DNA of 64,000 nucleotides. It comes from Bradyrhizobium sp. CCGUVB1N3 (lineage in GTDB: Bacteria > Pseudomonadota > Alphaproteobacteria > Rhizobiales > Xanthobacteraceae). The stretch lies in contig NZ_JANADR010000001.1 of assembly GCF_024199925.1 (NCBI RefSeq), positions 2,914,001-2,978,000 of the forward strand, written 5' to 3'. The notes beneath the pieces are model-generated. The model did not search any database, was not told the origin of the DNA, and worked only from the letters and a program-made list of their open reading frames with translations. Shown piece by piece: positions 16,706-25,774 of the stretch. The position numbers and the translations under genes were made by a program. Positions within the stretch are counted from its first letter, which is position 1. Each line of letters begins with the position of its first letter.

Positions 16706-17836
16706 ATGCCAAAGCCGCAGGAGACTGCCGTCCTCGTCGTCAACGGGCTCAAGTTCGAGGACTGGGAATTCGTCATGGTCCGGCGCAACTGGGGCGACTC
16801 CTACGCTTATTTCCAGTTCAGCGCAGCCGAGCGCGACCCGATCTTCAAGCAAGGCAGTCCATTCCCCGATTGGCAGAAGCTGCAGTTCAAGCCCGGCGAT
16901 CATTGCAGCGTCTATCTCGCAGGCTTCCTGGCGATCACCGGCTTCATCGAAATCCGCCAGGTCGCCTATGACGCCTTCAGCCATGGCGTGATGCTGGTGG
17001 GAAAGAGCTACACCGCAAACGGCGGCAAGAGCAGCGTCGATACCCAGACCGGCAGCTTCGACAACAAGAACCTAGCGCAGATCGCGCAGGAGGTCTGGGC
17101 TCCTTACGGCGTCGGCGTCAAGACCATCGGCCAGCTCGATCTGACGCCATTCGACAAGCTGCAGAACAACAAGGGCGAGCCGGTCTGGGACTTCATGGAG
17201 CGCATTGCGCGGGATCGCGGGGCGCGGCTGGCGTGCGATGCCTTCGGCAACTTCCTGCTGATCGGCCAGCACACGTCGCCCATCGTCGCCGGTCTGATCG
17301 AAGGGAAAAACATCCTGTCGTGCCAGTGCATCATCGACAGCACGATGGTGTTCGAGACCTATGATGTGCACGGCAGCTCGCAGGGCAGCGACGATCACAA
17401 CGGCACCGACGCGAGCGAGCAAAAGGCGACGGCGAGCACGGGCGTGGGGAACGTCCTCTACAGCAAGCTGATCACGCCGATCGAGGAGTCCGTCAAGTCG
17501 CAAGGCGAGATGCAGGCGCGGGCCAACTACGAGAAGATGTGGCACGACGGCACGCACATCCAGGCGACCATTACCGTGCAGGGCTGGCTGCGCGAAGGTG
17601 TGACGCTCTGGAGCGAAGGCGAGCACGTCCATGTCTATTCGCCGATGGCGATGCTCGACACTGAGCTCGCCATCCAGCAGGTGATTTTCACCCAGGACGA
17701 CAAGAAGGGCAGCATCACCGTGCTCAATTGCGTCGATCCCGAGTGGCTGAACGCCCAGCCGAGCTACAGTGTCGGCCCGACCAGCACGTCCAAGCCGCCC
17801 AGCATTCCGCCGAACCAATCGGCCAATTCAGTGTGA
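16706..17836 (+). CDS. Baseplate hub protein (Mu gp44/gpP-like, gpD family)
   Basis: A 376 aa protein of the hub family that forms the trimeric centre of contractile baseplates. Typical features are a first beta domain (FEDWEFVMVRRNWGDSYAYF, FKPGDHCSVYLAGFLAITGF), then VWDFMERIARDRGARLACDA, FGNFLLIG, and a C-terminal barrel (TVQGWLREGVTLWSEGEHVH, then VYSPMAMLD). Mu gp44 has the same plan and length. The last 30 residues are Pro/Ser-rich. It is followed closely by the spike gene, as in Mu. Confidence 0.85.
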   Translation: MPKPQETAVLVVNGLKFEDWEFVMVRRNWGDSYAYFQFSAAERDPIFKQGSPFPDWQKLQFKPGDHCSVYLAGFLAITGFIEIRQVAYDAFSHGVMLVGKSYTANGGKSSVDTQTGSFDNKNLAQIAQEVWAPYGVGVKTIGQLDLTPFDKLQNNKGEPVWDFMERIARDRGARLACDAFGNFLLIGQHTSPIVAGLIEGKNILSCQCIIDSTMVFETYDVHGSSQGSDDHNGTDASEQKATASTGVGNVLYSKLITPIEESVKSQGEMQARANYEKMWHDGTHIQATITVQGWLREGVTLWSEGEHVHVYSPMAMLDTELAIQQVIFTQDDKKGSITVLNCVDPEWLNAQPSYSVGPTSTSKPPSIPPNQSANSV

Positions 17837-17846
17837 AGGAACGCAC

Positions 17847-18665
17847 ATGCACCGTGCCACACCGCTCAACAGCTCGCTCCGGGGCTATTCCGCTGGCGGT
17901 GCGCGCGGCGTCGTCGATCAGGTCGATGACAGCAAGCTGATGCAGGAAATGGGCGGAAACTTCATGGCCAACGAGACGCGCAGCGGCGTCGAGGCCCCGC
18001 AGAACTATGGCTTCACCTCGGTCGTCTTCGACGCCGAGAAGGACGCCATGGGCAAGATCAAAGCGAGCGCGGAGCACTTCTCGGCCTTCATCGGCGGCAG
18101 CCGCTCGTTCCCGGTCGCTGGTTCGATGGATGATCGCCGCCACCGGCTCTACAAGCTGGAGAAAGGCGACACCGCGATGTTTCGCGGGCGCGGCGACAAG
18201 CAGCAGTTCCACCTGTCGCAGGATGGTGGCTTCTGGACCGCGCCGCAGGACAAGACCGTTCGCATGCATTTGCTGCAGGAGGACAGCGAGAGCAACGCAA
18301 CGATGAACCAGGGCGGCGGCTCCAGCGGCTCGGGCGGCAGCTCGTCAGGCGGCCACGCGGCTGCCCGTGACGCGAGCGGCGGTTCAAGCAGCGGCGGCGG
18401 CCAGCAAGGTGGCCAGCAGCAGAACCGAGGACAGCAGGCGCGCTACAAGGACGGCCAGAAGTCGCCGATGTTCGTCGAGGTCACCAAGGACAAGACGCGG
18501 ATGGGCGGCAACCAGTGTCACCTCGCGCTCGCCGATGGCAAAACGTACCTGCACTGCCACACCGACAAGCAGGTTTATGTCGGCGCGGAGGCAGGCAAGG
18601 CATCCTTCGATTACCTGGTCACGCTGTCTGGCCCGTGCGTCAACTCGCTCGGCAAGATCGGGTGA
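17847..18665 (+). CDS. Baseplate spike protein (Mu gp45-like)
   Basis: A 272 aa protein in the position of the Mu gp45 membrane-piercing spike. The N-terminal half has ENYGF-like APQNYGFTSVVFDAEKDAMG and a beta domain. A linker (about residues 150-205) is made of Gly, Ser and Gln. The C-terminal half (MFVEVTKDKTRMGG, KTYLHCHTDKQVYVGAEAGK) suits the trimeric beta helix of spikes. The HCH could be related to the metal-binding His-X-His of spike tips, but that is a guess. AAGGA lies 7 bases before the ATG. Confidence 0.8.
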   Translation: MHRATPLNSSLRGYSAGGARGVVDQVDDSKLMQEMGGNFMANETRSGVEAPQNYGFTSVVFDAEKDAMGKIKASAEHFSAFIGGSRSFPVAGSMDDRRHRLYKLEKGDTAMFRGRGDKQQFHLSQDGGFWTAPQDKTVRMHLLQEDSESNATMNQGGGSSGSGGSSSGGHAAARDASGGSSSGGGQQGGQQQNRGQQARYKDGQKSPMFVEVTKDKTRMGGNQCHLALADGKTYLHCHTDKQVYVGAEAGKASFDYLVTLSGPCVNSLGKIG

Positions 18666-18668
18666 ACA

Positions 18669-19187
18669 ATGCCAGCGGGCTACAATGTCCCTGACATCCG
18701 GCTCGTCCAGAACAACGTCTTTCCGCAGTATTCCGTCACGGTCGATTGGTCGCTGCTGCCGGATGGCACGCTCGATGATACCCAGGCGCTGGCCACCGCG
18801 ATCATCGTCGCGCTCGGCACCAACGCGCTCGCTGGCCCGAACGATATCCTGCCCGATCCCGACTCCAGTGATCGCATGGGCTGGTGGGGCGACATGGACG
18901 CGCAGGCGATCTGGGGCGGCTGGGATATCGGCTCCAAGCTGTGGCTACTGCGCCGCTCGAAGATCACGCCTGCCCAGGCGCGGCAGGGTTCCACGCTGGT
19001 GATGGTCGAGAACTACATCGCCGCTGCGATCCAGCCGTTCGTCGACCGCAAGATTTGCTCGGGCTTCGATGTGTGGGTGACCCGCGTCGACACGCAGCGG
19101 ATCGATGCCCTGCTGCGCATCTATCGCGGGCCTCTTCCTGAAATCGAGCTTCGCTACGCCGTCCTCTGGGACGCAATGCAAACATGA
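18669..19187 (+). CDS. Baseplate protein, Mu gp46 family
   Basis: A 172 aa protein matching gp46-type wedge proteins. The diagnostic central segment is SSDRMGWWGDMDAQAIWGGW followed by DIGSKLWLLRRSKIT, and the C-terminus has VTRVDTQRIDALLRIYRG. It sits between gp45- and gp47-like genes, the order found in Mu, with an endonuclease gene inserted after it. Confidence 0.88.
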   Translation: MPAGYNVPDIRLVQNNVFPQYSVTVDWSLLPDGTLDDTQALATAIIVALGTNALAGPNDILPDPDSSDRMGWWGDMDAQAIWGGWDIGSKLWLLRRSKITPAQARQGSTLVMVENYIAAAIQPFVDRKICSGFDVWVTRVDTQRIDALLRIYRGPLPEIELRYAVLWDAMQT

Positions 19188-19658
19188 ACAAAGAGAAACG
19201 CAGGGCATATCTCAGGCGTTGGGAAGCGGCACATCGGGAAGAGCGAAATAAGCCGCGCGGCAACTACAAAGAGCGTGCGCGGCGATATCGCCAAAGGCAT
19301 CCTGAGAAGCGGTGCGAGGCTGAGGCACGACGGCGTCGTGATCCAGTAGAACGAGCGGCAGACGCAATCGGCCGCAAAATGCGTCACATCATAAGCGGCA
19401 GCTTTCCAAGCGACATCACCGCGCTCGGTTACGATGGCGACGTATTGAGACGCCACATCGCAGCACAATTCCTGCCGGGAATGTCGTGGGCCAACTACGG
19501 CGAATGGCACGCCGATCACATCAGGCACGTTCCGCTTGCCTGACGAGATGTTGGAATGCTTCGCGCTATCCAATCTGCGGCCACTCTGGGCCATCGACAA
19601 CGTCACTCACGGGAAACGAGATGCCCTGGCAGACCCCTTCCTTACGCGCCGTCCGTGA
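19184..19658 (+). pseudogene. Frameshifted HNH endonuclease inserted between gp46 and gp47 genes
   Basis: The first frame (19184-19543) codes a basic helical N-terminus and the start of a nuclease core, YGEWHADHIRHVPLA, then stops. The +1 frame continues the family sequence at once: LPDEMLECFALSNLRPLWAI and DNVTHGKRDALADPF, ending at 19658. Together they give the usual HADHIxP...CFALSNLxPLWAxDN pattern. One extra base near 19540 therefore splits the gene. The 3' part overlaps the start of the baseplate gene by 38 bases. Its ATG overlaps the gp46 stop (ATGA). Confidence 0.75.
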
Positions 19659-20736
19659 ACTGGTCCGCGATGCGGTCAACGCTTCATTGCCTGGAGCGGA
19701 TGCCAACGTCCCGAACAGCGTGCTGCGGGTTCTCTCGGATAACCAGGGCGCGCTCTGCCACTTGACGCTGCAATATGTCGACTGGCTGTCGCTGCAGCTT
19801 CTGCCCGACACCGCCGAGACGGAATGGCTCGATAGGCACGGGCAAATCTGGCTGGTCAACGCGGACGGCTCGACCGGCCGCAAGATGGCGACGCTCGCGA
19901 TCGGTTCGGCGCAATTCCAGGGCATCATCGACGGCACGGTGGTCCCGGCCGGGACGCAATTGCAGAGCGCGGTCGAGCTGCCGGTCAATTTCAGCTCGCC
20001 GAATACGGTGGCGACGTTTGAAACCCTTGAGGACATCACCACGTCGGCGAGCGTGCCGGTCACCGGCAACATCCGGGCGGTCGATGCCGGATCATTCGGC
20101 AATCTACCGGACGGATCGGGGCTGTCGCTCAACCCGACGGTCCCTGGCGTCATCAGCACGGCCTTTGCCTACGCTCTGACTGGCGGGACCGACACCGAGA
20201 CCGACGACGAGCTGCGCGCCAGGATTTTGCAGCGCATCCGCAACCCGCCGATGGGCGGCGCGCAAGCTGACTATGTCTCCTGGGCTTTAGCTGTTCCTGG
20301 CGTCACGCGGGCCTGGGCCAATGTCGAGCAAGGCATCGGCACCATGACCGTCCGCTTCATGATGGACGATCTGCGCGCCGACAACGACGGCTTCCCGCTG
20401 CCGGAGGACATCGCGACGGTCGGTGCCTACATCGACAAGATGCGGCCCGTCACCGTGAAGGATTGCTTCGTCGCCGCGCCGATCAAGTACTTCCTCGACC
20501 TGACCATCGCGGACCTCAACCCGAACACCGACGAGTGCAAGGCCGAGATCGAGGCGCAGCTCAAGGACATGCTGTTCCGGATGGCCGCGCCTGGCCAGAC
20601 GATCTTCTCGGCGTGGATCAGCGCTGCGATCATGAAGGCTCCGGGCGTGATCTCGCTCGATCTGGTTACCAACAACGACTTCGTCATGCCCAACATCGGC
20701 AGCATGGCGGACTTGGGTACAATTCTCTACGAGTAA
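19621..20736 (+). CDS. Baseplate J family protein (Mu gp47-like)
   Basis: A 371 aa protein of the baseplate J/gp47 wedge family. Family-typical segments are PSLRAVRELVRDAVNASLPG, WLDRHGQIWLVNADGSTGRK, ALTGGTDTETDDELRARILQ, RIRNPPMGGAQADYVSWALA and VPGVTRAWANVEQGIGTMTV. The start ATG at 19621 follows GGGAAACGAG and lies inside the 3' remnant of the HNH pseudogene. The frame is open further upstream but only through that remnant. Confidence 0.9.
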   Translation: MPWQTPSLRAVRELVRDAVNASLPGADANVPNSVLRVLSDNQGALCHLTLQYVDWLSLQLLPDTAETEWLDRHGQIWLVNADGSTGRKMATLAIGSAQFQGIIDGTVVPAGTQLQSAVELPVNFSSPNTVATFETLEDITTSASVPVTGNIRAVDAGSFGNLPDGSGLSLNPTVPGVISTAFAYALTGGTDTETDDELRARILQRIRNPPMGGAQADYVSWALAVPGVTRAWANVEQGIGTMTVRFMMDDLRADNDGFPLPEDIATVGAYIDKMRPVTVKDCFVAAPIKYFLDLTIADLNPNTDECKAEIEAQLKDMLFRMAAPGQTIFSAWISAAIMKAPGVISLDLVTNNDFVMPNIGSMADLGTILYE

Positions 20737-21183
20737 ATGAGCAAGAGCCGCAAGCGTAACCTCGATCGTCAGCGGGAGTGGCGGCGCGCGAATGCGGATA
20801 AGGTCCGTGGCTACGACCGCAAGTCGTACCTGAAGCACAAGGAGAAACGCTTGGCAAAATCCGCGCGCTGGAAAGCGGATAATCCAGAGCGCGTTCAAGA
20901 ATATTCGACACGCAAGGAGCGGTGCGCGCAGCGAACCGCATACCAACGCCGGTTTTATGCAAAGAAGCTTGGCTTTGCCGAATGTGTCGAGTACCCACCG
21001 CCACCGACTGATAGCAAATGCGCGATCTGTCACCGAGAGTCGCCGCTTGCCCTCGACCATGACCATGAGACTGGACAATTTCGAGGCTACATATGTCGCG
21101 ACTGCAATCTGGGGCTTGGCAAGCTGGGCGACAGTATCGAAAGCATTCGGCGCGTGCTTCAGTATCTGGAGCGTAGCCAATGA
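20737..21183 (+). CDS. Recombination endonuclease VII-type nuclease
   Basis: A 148 aa basic protein with the endonuclease VII core: KCAICHRESPLALDHDHETG, then RGYICRDCNLGLGKLGDS. Two CxxC pairs bind zinc and DHDH supplies catalytic residues in the family. T4 gp49 resolves branched DNA, but shorter relatives like this one are often free-standing phage nucleases. It begins directly after the baseplate J stop and overlaps the next ATG. It adds a fifth endonuclease to the late operon, so a mobile origin is likely. Confidence 0.85.
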   Translation: MSKSRKRNLDRQREWRRANADKVRGYDRKSYLKHKEKRLAKSARWKADNPERVQEYSTRKERCAQRTAYQRRFYAKKLGFAECVEYPPPPTDSKCAICHRESPLALDHDHETGQFRGYICRDCNLGLGKLGDSIESIRRVLQYLERSQ

Positions 21184-21941
21184 GCGACCGGCATATCCGC
21201 CGTGCCGGAAGTGACTATCGCGATGCCTTCCTCGAATTGTTGCCGCAGGGCCAGGCGTGGCCGAAGCATTCCACTGATAGCGTGCTCTGGCAGGCCTGCG
21301 ACGGACTGAACAATTACTGGGGCTATGTCGATGGGCGCGCCGCCAATCTCCTGGAGATCGAGAGCGATCCGCGTAAGACCGTTGAGCTGCTGCCAGACTG
21401 GGAACGCAACTGGGGCCTGCCTGATCCCTGTTATACCGCGCCGCAGACGATAGCCCAGCGCCAGGCCGCACTCGTCGCGCGCATGACGCTGTACGGCTCG
21501 CAGTCGCGAGAGTTCTATATCAACTTCGCGGCTTTCCTCGGCTACACGATCACCATCACCGAATATCGCCCGTTCATGGTCGGCATCGACGCTTGCGGGA
21601 ATAATCGCGTCTATGGCGACGGCACCTTCATGCAAGATCAGTGGGGCCGCCCGATTCTCACTCCGGACGGCACGCCGCTCCAGAACGGTGAGCTGAGCGA
21701 GTGGCCGAACTACGGCCTCGGGCCGCCTGAGAACCGCTATTACTGGACCGTGCACGTCCACCAGGCCGACCTGCACTGGTTCAGGTGCGCATCGGGCCAG
21801 TGCGGCGTCGATCCGCATCTGCGCATCGGTCGCGCGCAGGACCTCGAATGCATCCTGGACCGCTGGAAGCCCGCGCACACGCAGATCATCTACGACTACA
21901 CGGACCTTCATCCTCGCGATCCGATGGAAGGGACGCCCTAG
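21180..21941 (+). CDS. Baseplate/tail protein of Mu gp48 family (DUF2313-like)
   Basis: A 253 aa protein with the gp48-type beginning GSDYRDAFLELLPQGQAWPK, then LEIESDPRKTVELLPDWERN and WGLPDPCYTA, and a late helix (AQDLECILDRWKPAHTQIIY). Proteins of this family close the baseplate wedge after gp47. The gene overlaps the endonuclease stop (ATGA) and is followed by a 71-base gap before the fibre genes. Confidence 0.85.
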   Translation: MSDRHIRRAGSDYRDAFLELLPQGQAWPKHSTDSVLWQACDGLNNYWGYVDGRAANLLEIESDPRKTVELLPDWERNWGLPDPCYTAPQTIAQRQAALVARMTLYGSQSREFYINFAAFLGYTITITEYRPFMVGIDACGNNRVYGDGTFMQDQWGRPILTPDGTPLQNGELSEWPNYGLGPPENRYYWTVHVHQADLHWFRCASGQCGVDPHLRIGRAQDLECILDRWKPAHTQIIYDYTDLHPRDPMEGTP

Positions 21942-22012
21942 CGATCCAAACATTTTCAATCTGAGAACACAGCGTTCCGCAGGTTTGCGGGACGCCGTGA
22001 GAGGACGCGCGC

Positions 22013-23281
22013 ATGCTCTACATCCAGCCCTATGGCGTGAGCGATCCGAACGCGCCCTACATCAACGGCAATCCGGCGACTGGCACGCAGGGCTCAATCC
22101 CGCCAGCCGCGTCCATCGAGTATCCGCAGCGCGAGATCGTCAACCTGATCAGTGACGGCGGGCTCGTGCCTGATAACGCCGACCTGAGGCAGCTCGGTCA
22201 AGGCGTGCAGGGCGGCAAGCTCAATTACGCGCTCGATGCCGGAACGGCGAATGCCTATCAGGTGACGCTGACCCCGGCACCGACCGCCTTGCGCGCCGGT
22301 CTCGTCGTGCGGATGAAGGTCGGCAATGCGCCCACCGGGCCGTCAGTGCTCAACGTCAACGCGCTCGGCGCAAAGCCGATGAAGAAGCGCGGCAATAAGG
22401 ACATCCAGAGCGGTGACTTCGCCGCTGGTGACGTCATTGAGTTGGTCTATGACGGCACCGTGTTCTTCCTCATCGGCGCAGACAGCGTCACGATGCTGGG
22501 CGCATCGCTGGATTACTACGTCGCAACCACCGGCAGCGACACGCTCAACGATGGAAGAACGGCAAGCACCCCGTTCGCGACAATCCAACATGCCATCAAT
22601 GTAGCTCAGACTTTCAATCTCAACGGCTATAGCGTCACGATCCACGTGGCCAATGGTGTCTACATCGGACAGACCGTTGCTCCGCCGATGAACGGCTCAG
22701 GCTCGATCAATATCCTCGGCAACGAGGCGACGCCATCCGGTTGCCAACTCACGTGCAGCACCGGAACGACATTCATTCTTTATGGCAGCGGTTATCTTGT
22801 CGCTGGCTTCCAGATCAGCAACACCGGGACGACGGCCGGTACCGGCGATCCGGGCAATTGCCTCTGGTCGCATGGCAACAATGGCGCGGTGACTGTTCGC
22901 AACATGCAATGGGGGTCGGCTGTTGCCGCTCAGGTCGCTGCGACTGACGGAGGTACGCTTGGCATTACGGGCAACCACATCATCTCGGGTGGCGCTTCTT
23001 GGTTTGCATGGGTGCAAATCAACTCTCTGATCATCTGTGATCCGGTCAATCGACCGACTGTGAATGTCATCAACCCGGTGTCGTACTCCGGACCGTTCAT
23101 CAATGCGAATTGTCTGGGCGTCTGGGCAAACCAGCTTGGGACAATCACCGGTTATGGGAACGTCAGCGGGAAAAAATACGACGCTGAATTGAATGCCATC
23201 ATTGCCACTGGCGGTGCTGGCGTCAATCACTTCCCCGGCACTGTGGCAGGTACGACAGGCTCAGGCGGACAGTACGGTTAG
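22013..23281 (+). CDS. Tail fibre or tail spike-like protein
   Basis: A 422 aa protein. The N-terminus (MLYIQPYGVSDPNAPYINGN, SIEYPQREIVNLISDGGLVP) is a typical phage baseplate-attachment region. The second half, from YYVATTGSDTLNDGRTASTP with FATIQHAINVAQ, is characteristic of right-handed beta-helix spike proteins, which bind or cut surface polysaccharide. It contains Gly/Asn/Thr-rich strands throughout. No catalytic residues can be named. GAGAGGA lies before the ATG. Confidence 0.75.
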   Translation: MLYIQPYGVSDPNAPYINGNPATGTQGSIPPAASIEYPQREIVNLISDGGLVPDNADLRQLGQGVQGGKLNYALDAGTANAYQVTLTPAPTALRAGLVVRMKVGNAPTGPSVLNVNALGAKPMKKRGNKDIQSGDFAAGDVIELVYDGTVFFLIGADSVTMLGASLDYYVATTGSDTLNDGRTASTPFATIQHAINVAQTFNLNGYSVTIHVANGVYIGQTVAPPMNGSGSINILGNEATPSGCQLTCSTGTTFILYGSGYLVAGFQISNTGTTAGTGDPGNCLWSHGNNGAVTVRNMQWGSAVAAQVAATDGGTLGITGNHIISGGASWFAWVQINSLIICDPVNRPTVNVINPVSYSGPFINANCLGVWANQLGTITGYGNVSGKKYDAELNAIIATGGAGVNHFPGTVAGTTGSGGQYG

Positions 23282-23292
23282 GAGCAGTGACG

Positions 23293-23895
23293 ATGGTCAT
23301 AACCTATAATCCGACCGATTGGTATTGGCTCGCCGACGACGGGCGCATCTTCTCCAGCTCGAAGCAGACCAAGATCGCCTCGGATGAGGCAGACTATGCG
23401 GCGTGGAGCGGAATGGGTGGAGTGCCCACGGCGTGGCCGCGCGACATCCAAGGCAACCAGACCGACCGCGCCCTGCAGGAGGTGCTGCAGCCCTACAACA
23501 TCTTCGTGACGCTGGAAGCCTATGCGGCCTATGTGCGCTGGACGAGCGAAACCCTCAGTCTCGTCATCAATGGCTATGTGGTCGGGACCGACGATAGATC
23601 GAAGCTGATGATCATCGGCGCGCGGAACGCGGCAGGGAACGACCCGCAATTCACCACCGATTGGGTGACGGAGGACGGCAGGCTGGTGCCGATCGACGCA
23701 CGGCAGATGATCGATTTGTCGGATGGCGTGCAAGATCACATTGGGTCCTGCTTCGCGATCTACTCGCAGGTCAAGGCTGGGATCGATAGCGGGGCGATCA
23801 CGACGCACGAGCAGATCAACGATGCGTTTGTGAACATCCCGCTGTCGAAGAAGCTGGAGAACGTGTTCAAGTCGAAGCCGAAAGGCAAGAAATGA
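23293..23895 (+). CDS. Tail fibre-associated protein, DUF4376-like N-terminus
   Basis: A 200 aa protein (YNPTDWYWLADDGRIFSSSK, DEADYAAWSGMGGVPTAWPR) whose start matches the fibre-associated proteins that often carry DUF4376, usually encoded next to fibres. The helical C-terminus ends in a Lys-rich tail ([13 protein letters not shown]). ATG 23293 is preferred over GTG 23287 because AGGAG is correctly spaced. It overlaps the next gene by ATGA. A role in fibre assembly or attachment is inferred from position. Confidence 0.55.
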   Translation: MVITYNPTDWYWLADDGRIFSSSKQTKIASDEADYAAWSGMGGVPTAWPRDIQGNQTDRALQEVLQPYNIFVTLEAYAAYVRWTSETLSLVINGYVVGTDDRSKLMIIGARNAAGNDPQFTTDWVTEDGRLVPIDARQMIDLSDGVQDHIGSCFAIYSQVKAGIDSGAITTHEQINDAFVNIPLSKKLENVFKSKPKGKK

Positions 23896-24236
23896 CCACG
23901 GTCAACATCAGCACCGAAAGCGACGCCGACTTTCGGCGCGCGTTCGTCTACCAGACGGTGGATGGCGCACCGATCGATCTGACCGGCTGGACATTTCACA
24001 TGATGCTGCGGCCTCACGTCGAGGATGCCACCGTGTCGATGGAATTGACGACCGAGAATGGACGCATCGCCCTGGTCGATGCCGTCAACGGCAAATTTGA
24101 ATTGGTTGTTCTGCAAGCGGACTTGGAGCAGCTTGCGGCGCACGAGTATCAGCAATCGTTGATTGCGAGCAACTCTGGCGCGCAAATCCGTATCTGGCGC
24201 GGGACCTGGGCTCATAGCATGGGACCGTCGCGATGA
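23892..24236 (+). CDS. Small phage protein upstream of fibre gene
   Basis: A 114 aa protein ([34 protein letters not shown]). The pattern of DxxFxxxFxYxxxDGxPIDLTGW resembles small beta-sandwich proteins found beside tail fibre genes. It overlaps both neighbours by four bases, so it is translated in a chain with them. The function is unknown; a baseplate-fibre adaptor would fit. Confidence 0.6.
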   Translation: MTTVNISTESDADFRRAFVYQTVDGAPIDLTGWTFHMMLRPHVEDATVSMELTTENGRIALVDAVNGKFELVVLQADLEQLAAHEYQQSLIASNSGAQIRIWRGTWAHSMGPSR

Positions 24237-25774
24237 CGGATGTCGTTGTCAGCGCCGACGATGATGTGCTCGTCATGCAGGACGAGGATGACGTTCAAGT
24301 CATTCTGGCGGACCCGATCACGATCATCGAAGTGCCAGAGCAAGGCCCGCCCGGTCCGGCAGGTCCGCCCGGTCCTGCGGGTCCGACAGGCGCACCCGGC
24401 CCCAAGGGCGACAAGGGCGATCAAGGCGACCAGGGTCCGCAAGGTGACGTAGGTCCGCAAGGACCAAAGGGCGACACGGGTCCTGCTGGTCCTGCTGGCC
24501 CTGCTGGTCCTCCCGGTACGAGCGCGTCGGTCTACGTCTCCGATACCGCCCCGGTTGGCGCACCCGACAAGAGCCTGTGGTGGAAGTCCGACACTGGCGT
24601 GCTCTATGTGCTGTACAACGATGGCACGAGCACGCAGTGGGTGGTGACCATTCCGTCGCCCGATCTGAGTGCTTACGTCTCGACTGCGGTGCAAGCGCTC
24701 GCGGCATCGCAGAAGACGCAGGCGCGCTCCAACATCTATGCCGCGCCGTTCGATGCGCTCGCCTACAACGGCATGCAGCACAACGGTTCGTGCGATGTCA
24801 ATCAGGTGATTGGCACCGGGTCCACGAGCGGCAATGCTTATCTCGTCGATAGTTGGGCGGTGAACAGCTCAGGCGCTCAGGTCTTGTCCTGCTCCTGCGT
24901 TCTCGATGCGCCTCCCGGTTTGCGATCTTCGCTCAAGGTCGCTGTCACGACGGCTAACGCCTCACCTGGATCAGGTGACTGTGCCTTTCTGATCAATCGC
25001 ATCGAAGGCAATAGAACGATGAAGGCGGGCTTTGGCAAGTCCACCGCCATGCCCCTCACGATTGGGTTCTGGTCGAAGCACCACCGCACTGGACTCTATT
25101 CCGGCGTCTATGAGAACGGCGCGTGCAATCGAAGCTTCCCGTTCACCTATAGCCAAAACGTCGCCGACACGTGGCAATTCAACGCGGTGCCGATCACGGG
25201 TGACGTTACCGGAACGTGGCCGACCGACAACAGTTTCGGAGCGCAAGTTCGTTTCTGCTTGATGGCCGGAAGCTCGCTGGTTGGCACTCCGAACGCGTGG
25301 GCTGCGGCGAACCTCGCTGGAGCGACAGGCACCATCAATGGTGTCGCGGCAACGACTGACACGTTCCAAATTACTGGCTTGATCGTGCTACCCGGACTTG
25401 AACTGCCCTCTGCTGATCGCGCCGCCTGCATCATGCGTCCATATGATCAGGAACTTCTGCAAGCCCAGCGATATTTGTGGCTATGGAACGGCAATCAGTA
25501 TCAACGCGTCGCTGTTGGCATGTGCGACACGGCCACGACCTGCCAGACGGTCATCTGGACGCCAAATATCATGCGAGCCGTGCCTGCTCCGGTGCAAGTC
25601 AACATGTCAGCGAATGGCGTCGCGGTGACCAGCATAGGCGTGGTGGGTATCGTCACGACCAATGCGGTGTCTGTTCAATGGAGCGTCGCAAGCGGCCTAG
25701 CTGCCGGATCGGTCGGGTCAATTTACTCGAATGTCGCTGGCGGTGGCGCTATGAGCCTTGATGCGAGGTTATGA
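24233..25774 (+). CDS. Collagen-like tail fibre protein
   Basis: A 513 aa protein. The N-terminal 35 residues are acidic strands ([20 protein letters not shown]). Residues about 37-97 are Gly-X-Y repeats ([20 protein letters not shown]) that would form a short collagen helix. After [19 protein letters not shown] comes a long beta-rich receptor-type domain ending near [20 protein letters not shown]. The domain ([40 protein letters not shown]) is of a kind shared by many phage fibres. It is the second collagen protein in this phage and is not a copy of the first. Confidence 0.82.
   Translation: MTDVVVSADDDVLVMQDEDDVQVILADPITIIEVPEQGPPGPAGPPGPAGPTGAPGPKGDKGDQGDQGPQGDVGPQGPKGDTGPAGPAGPAGPPGTSASVYVSDTAPVGAPDKSLWWKSDTGVLYVLYNDGTSTQWVVTIPSPDLSAYVSTAVQALAASQKTQARSNIYAAPFDALAYNGMQHNGSCDVNQVIGTGSTSGNAYLVDSWAVNSSGAQVLSCSCVLDAPPGLRSSLKVAVTTANASPGSGDCAFLINRIEGNRTMKAGFGKSTAMPLTIGFWSKHHRTGLYSGVYENGACNRSFPFTYSQNVADTWQFNAVPITGDVTGTWPTDNSFGAQVRFCLMAGSSLVGTPNAWAAANLAGATGTINGVAATTDTFQITGLIVLPGLELPSADRAACIMRPYDQELLQAQRYLWLWNGNQYQRVAVGMCDTATTCQTVIWTPNIMRAVPAPVQVNMSANGVAVTSIGVVGIVTTNAVSVQWSVASGLAAGSVGSIYSNVAGGGAMSLDARL

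Noticed and set aside
24340..24530. Second collagen segment considered as a duplicate of the first
   Set aside because: The Gly-X-Y content differs, the DNA lacks the 90-base period, and flanking domains are unrelated.
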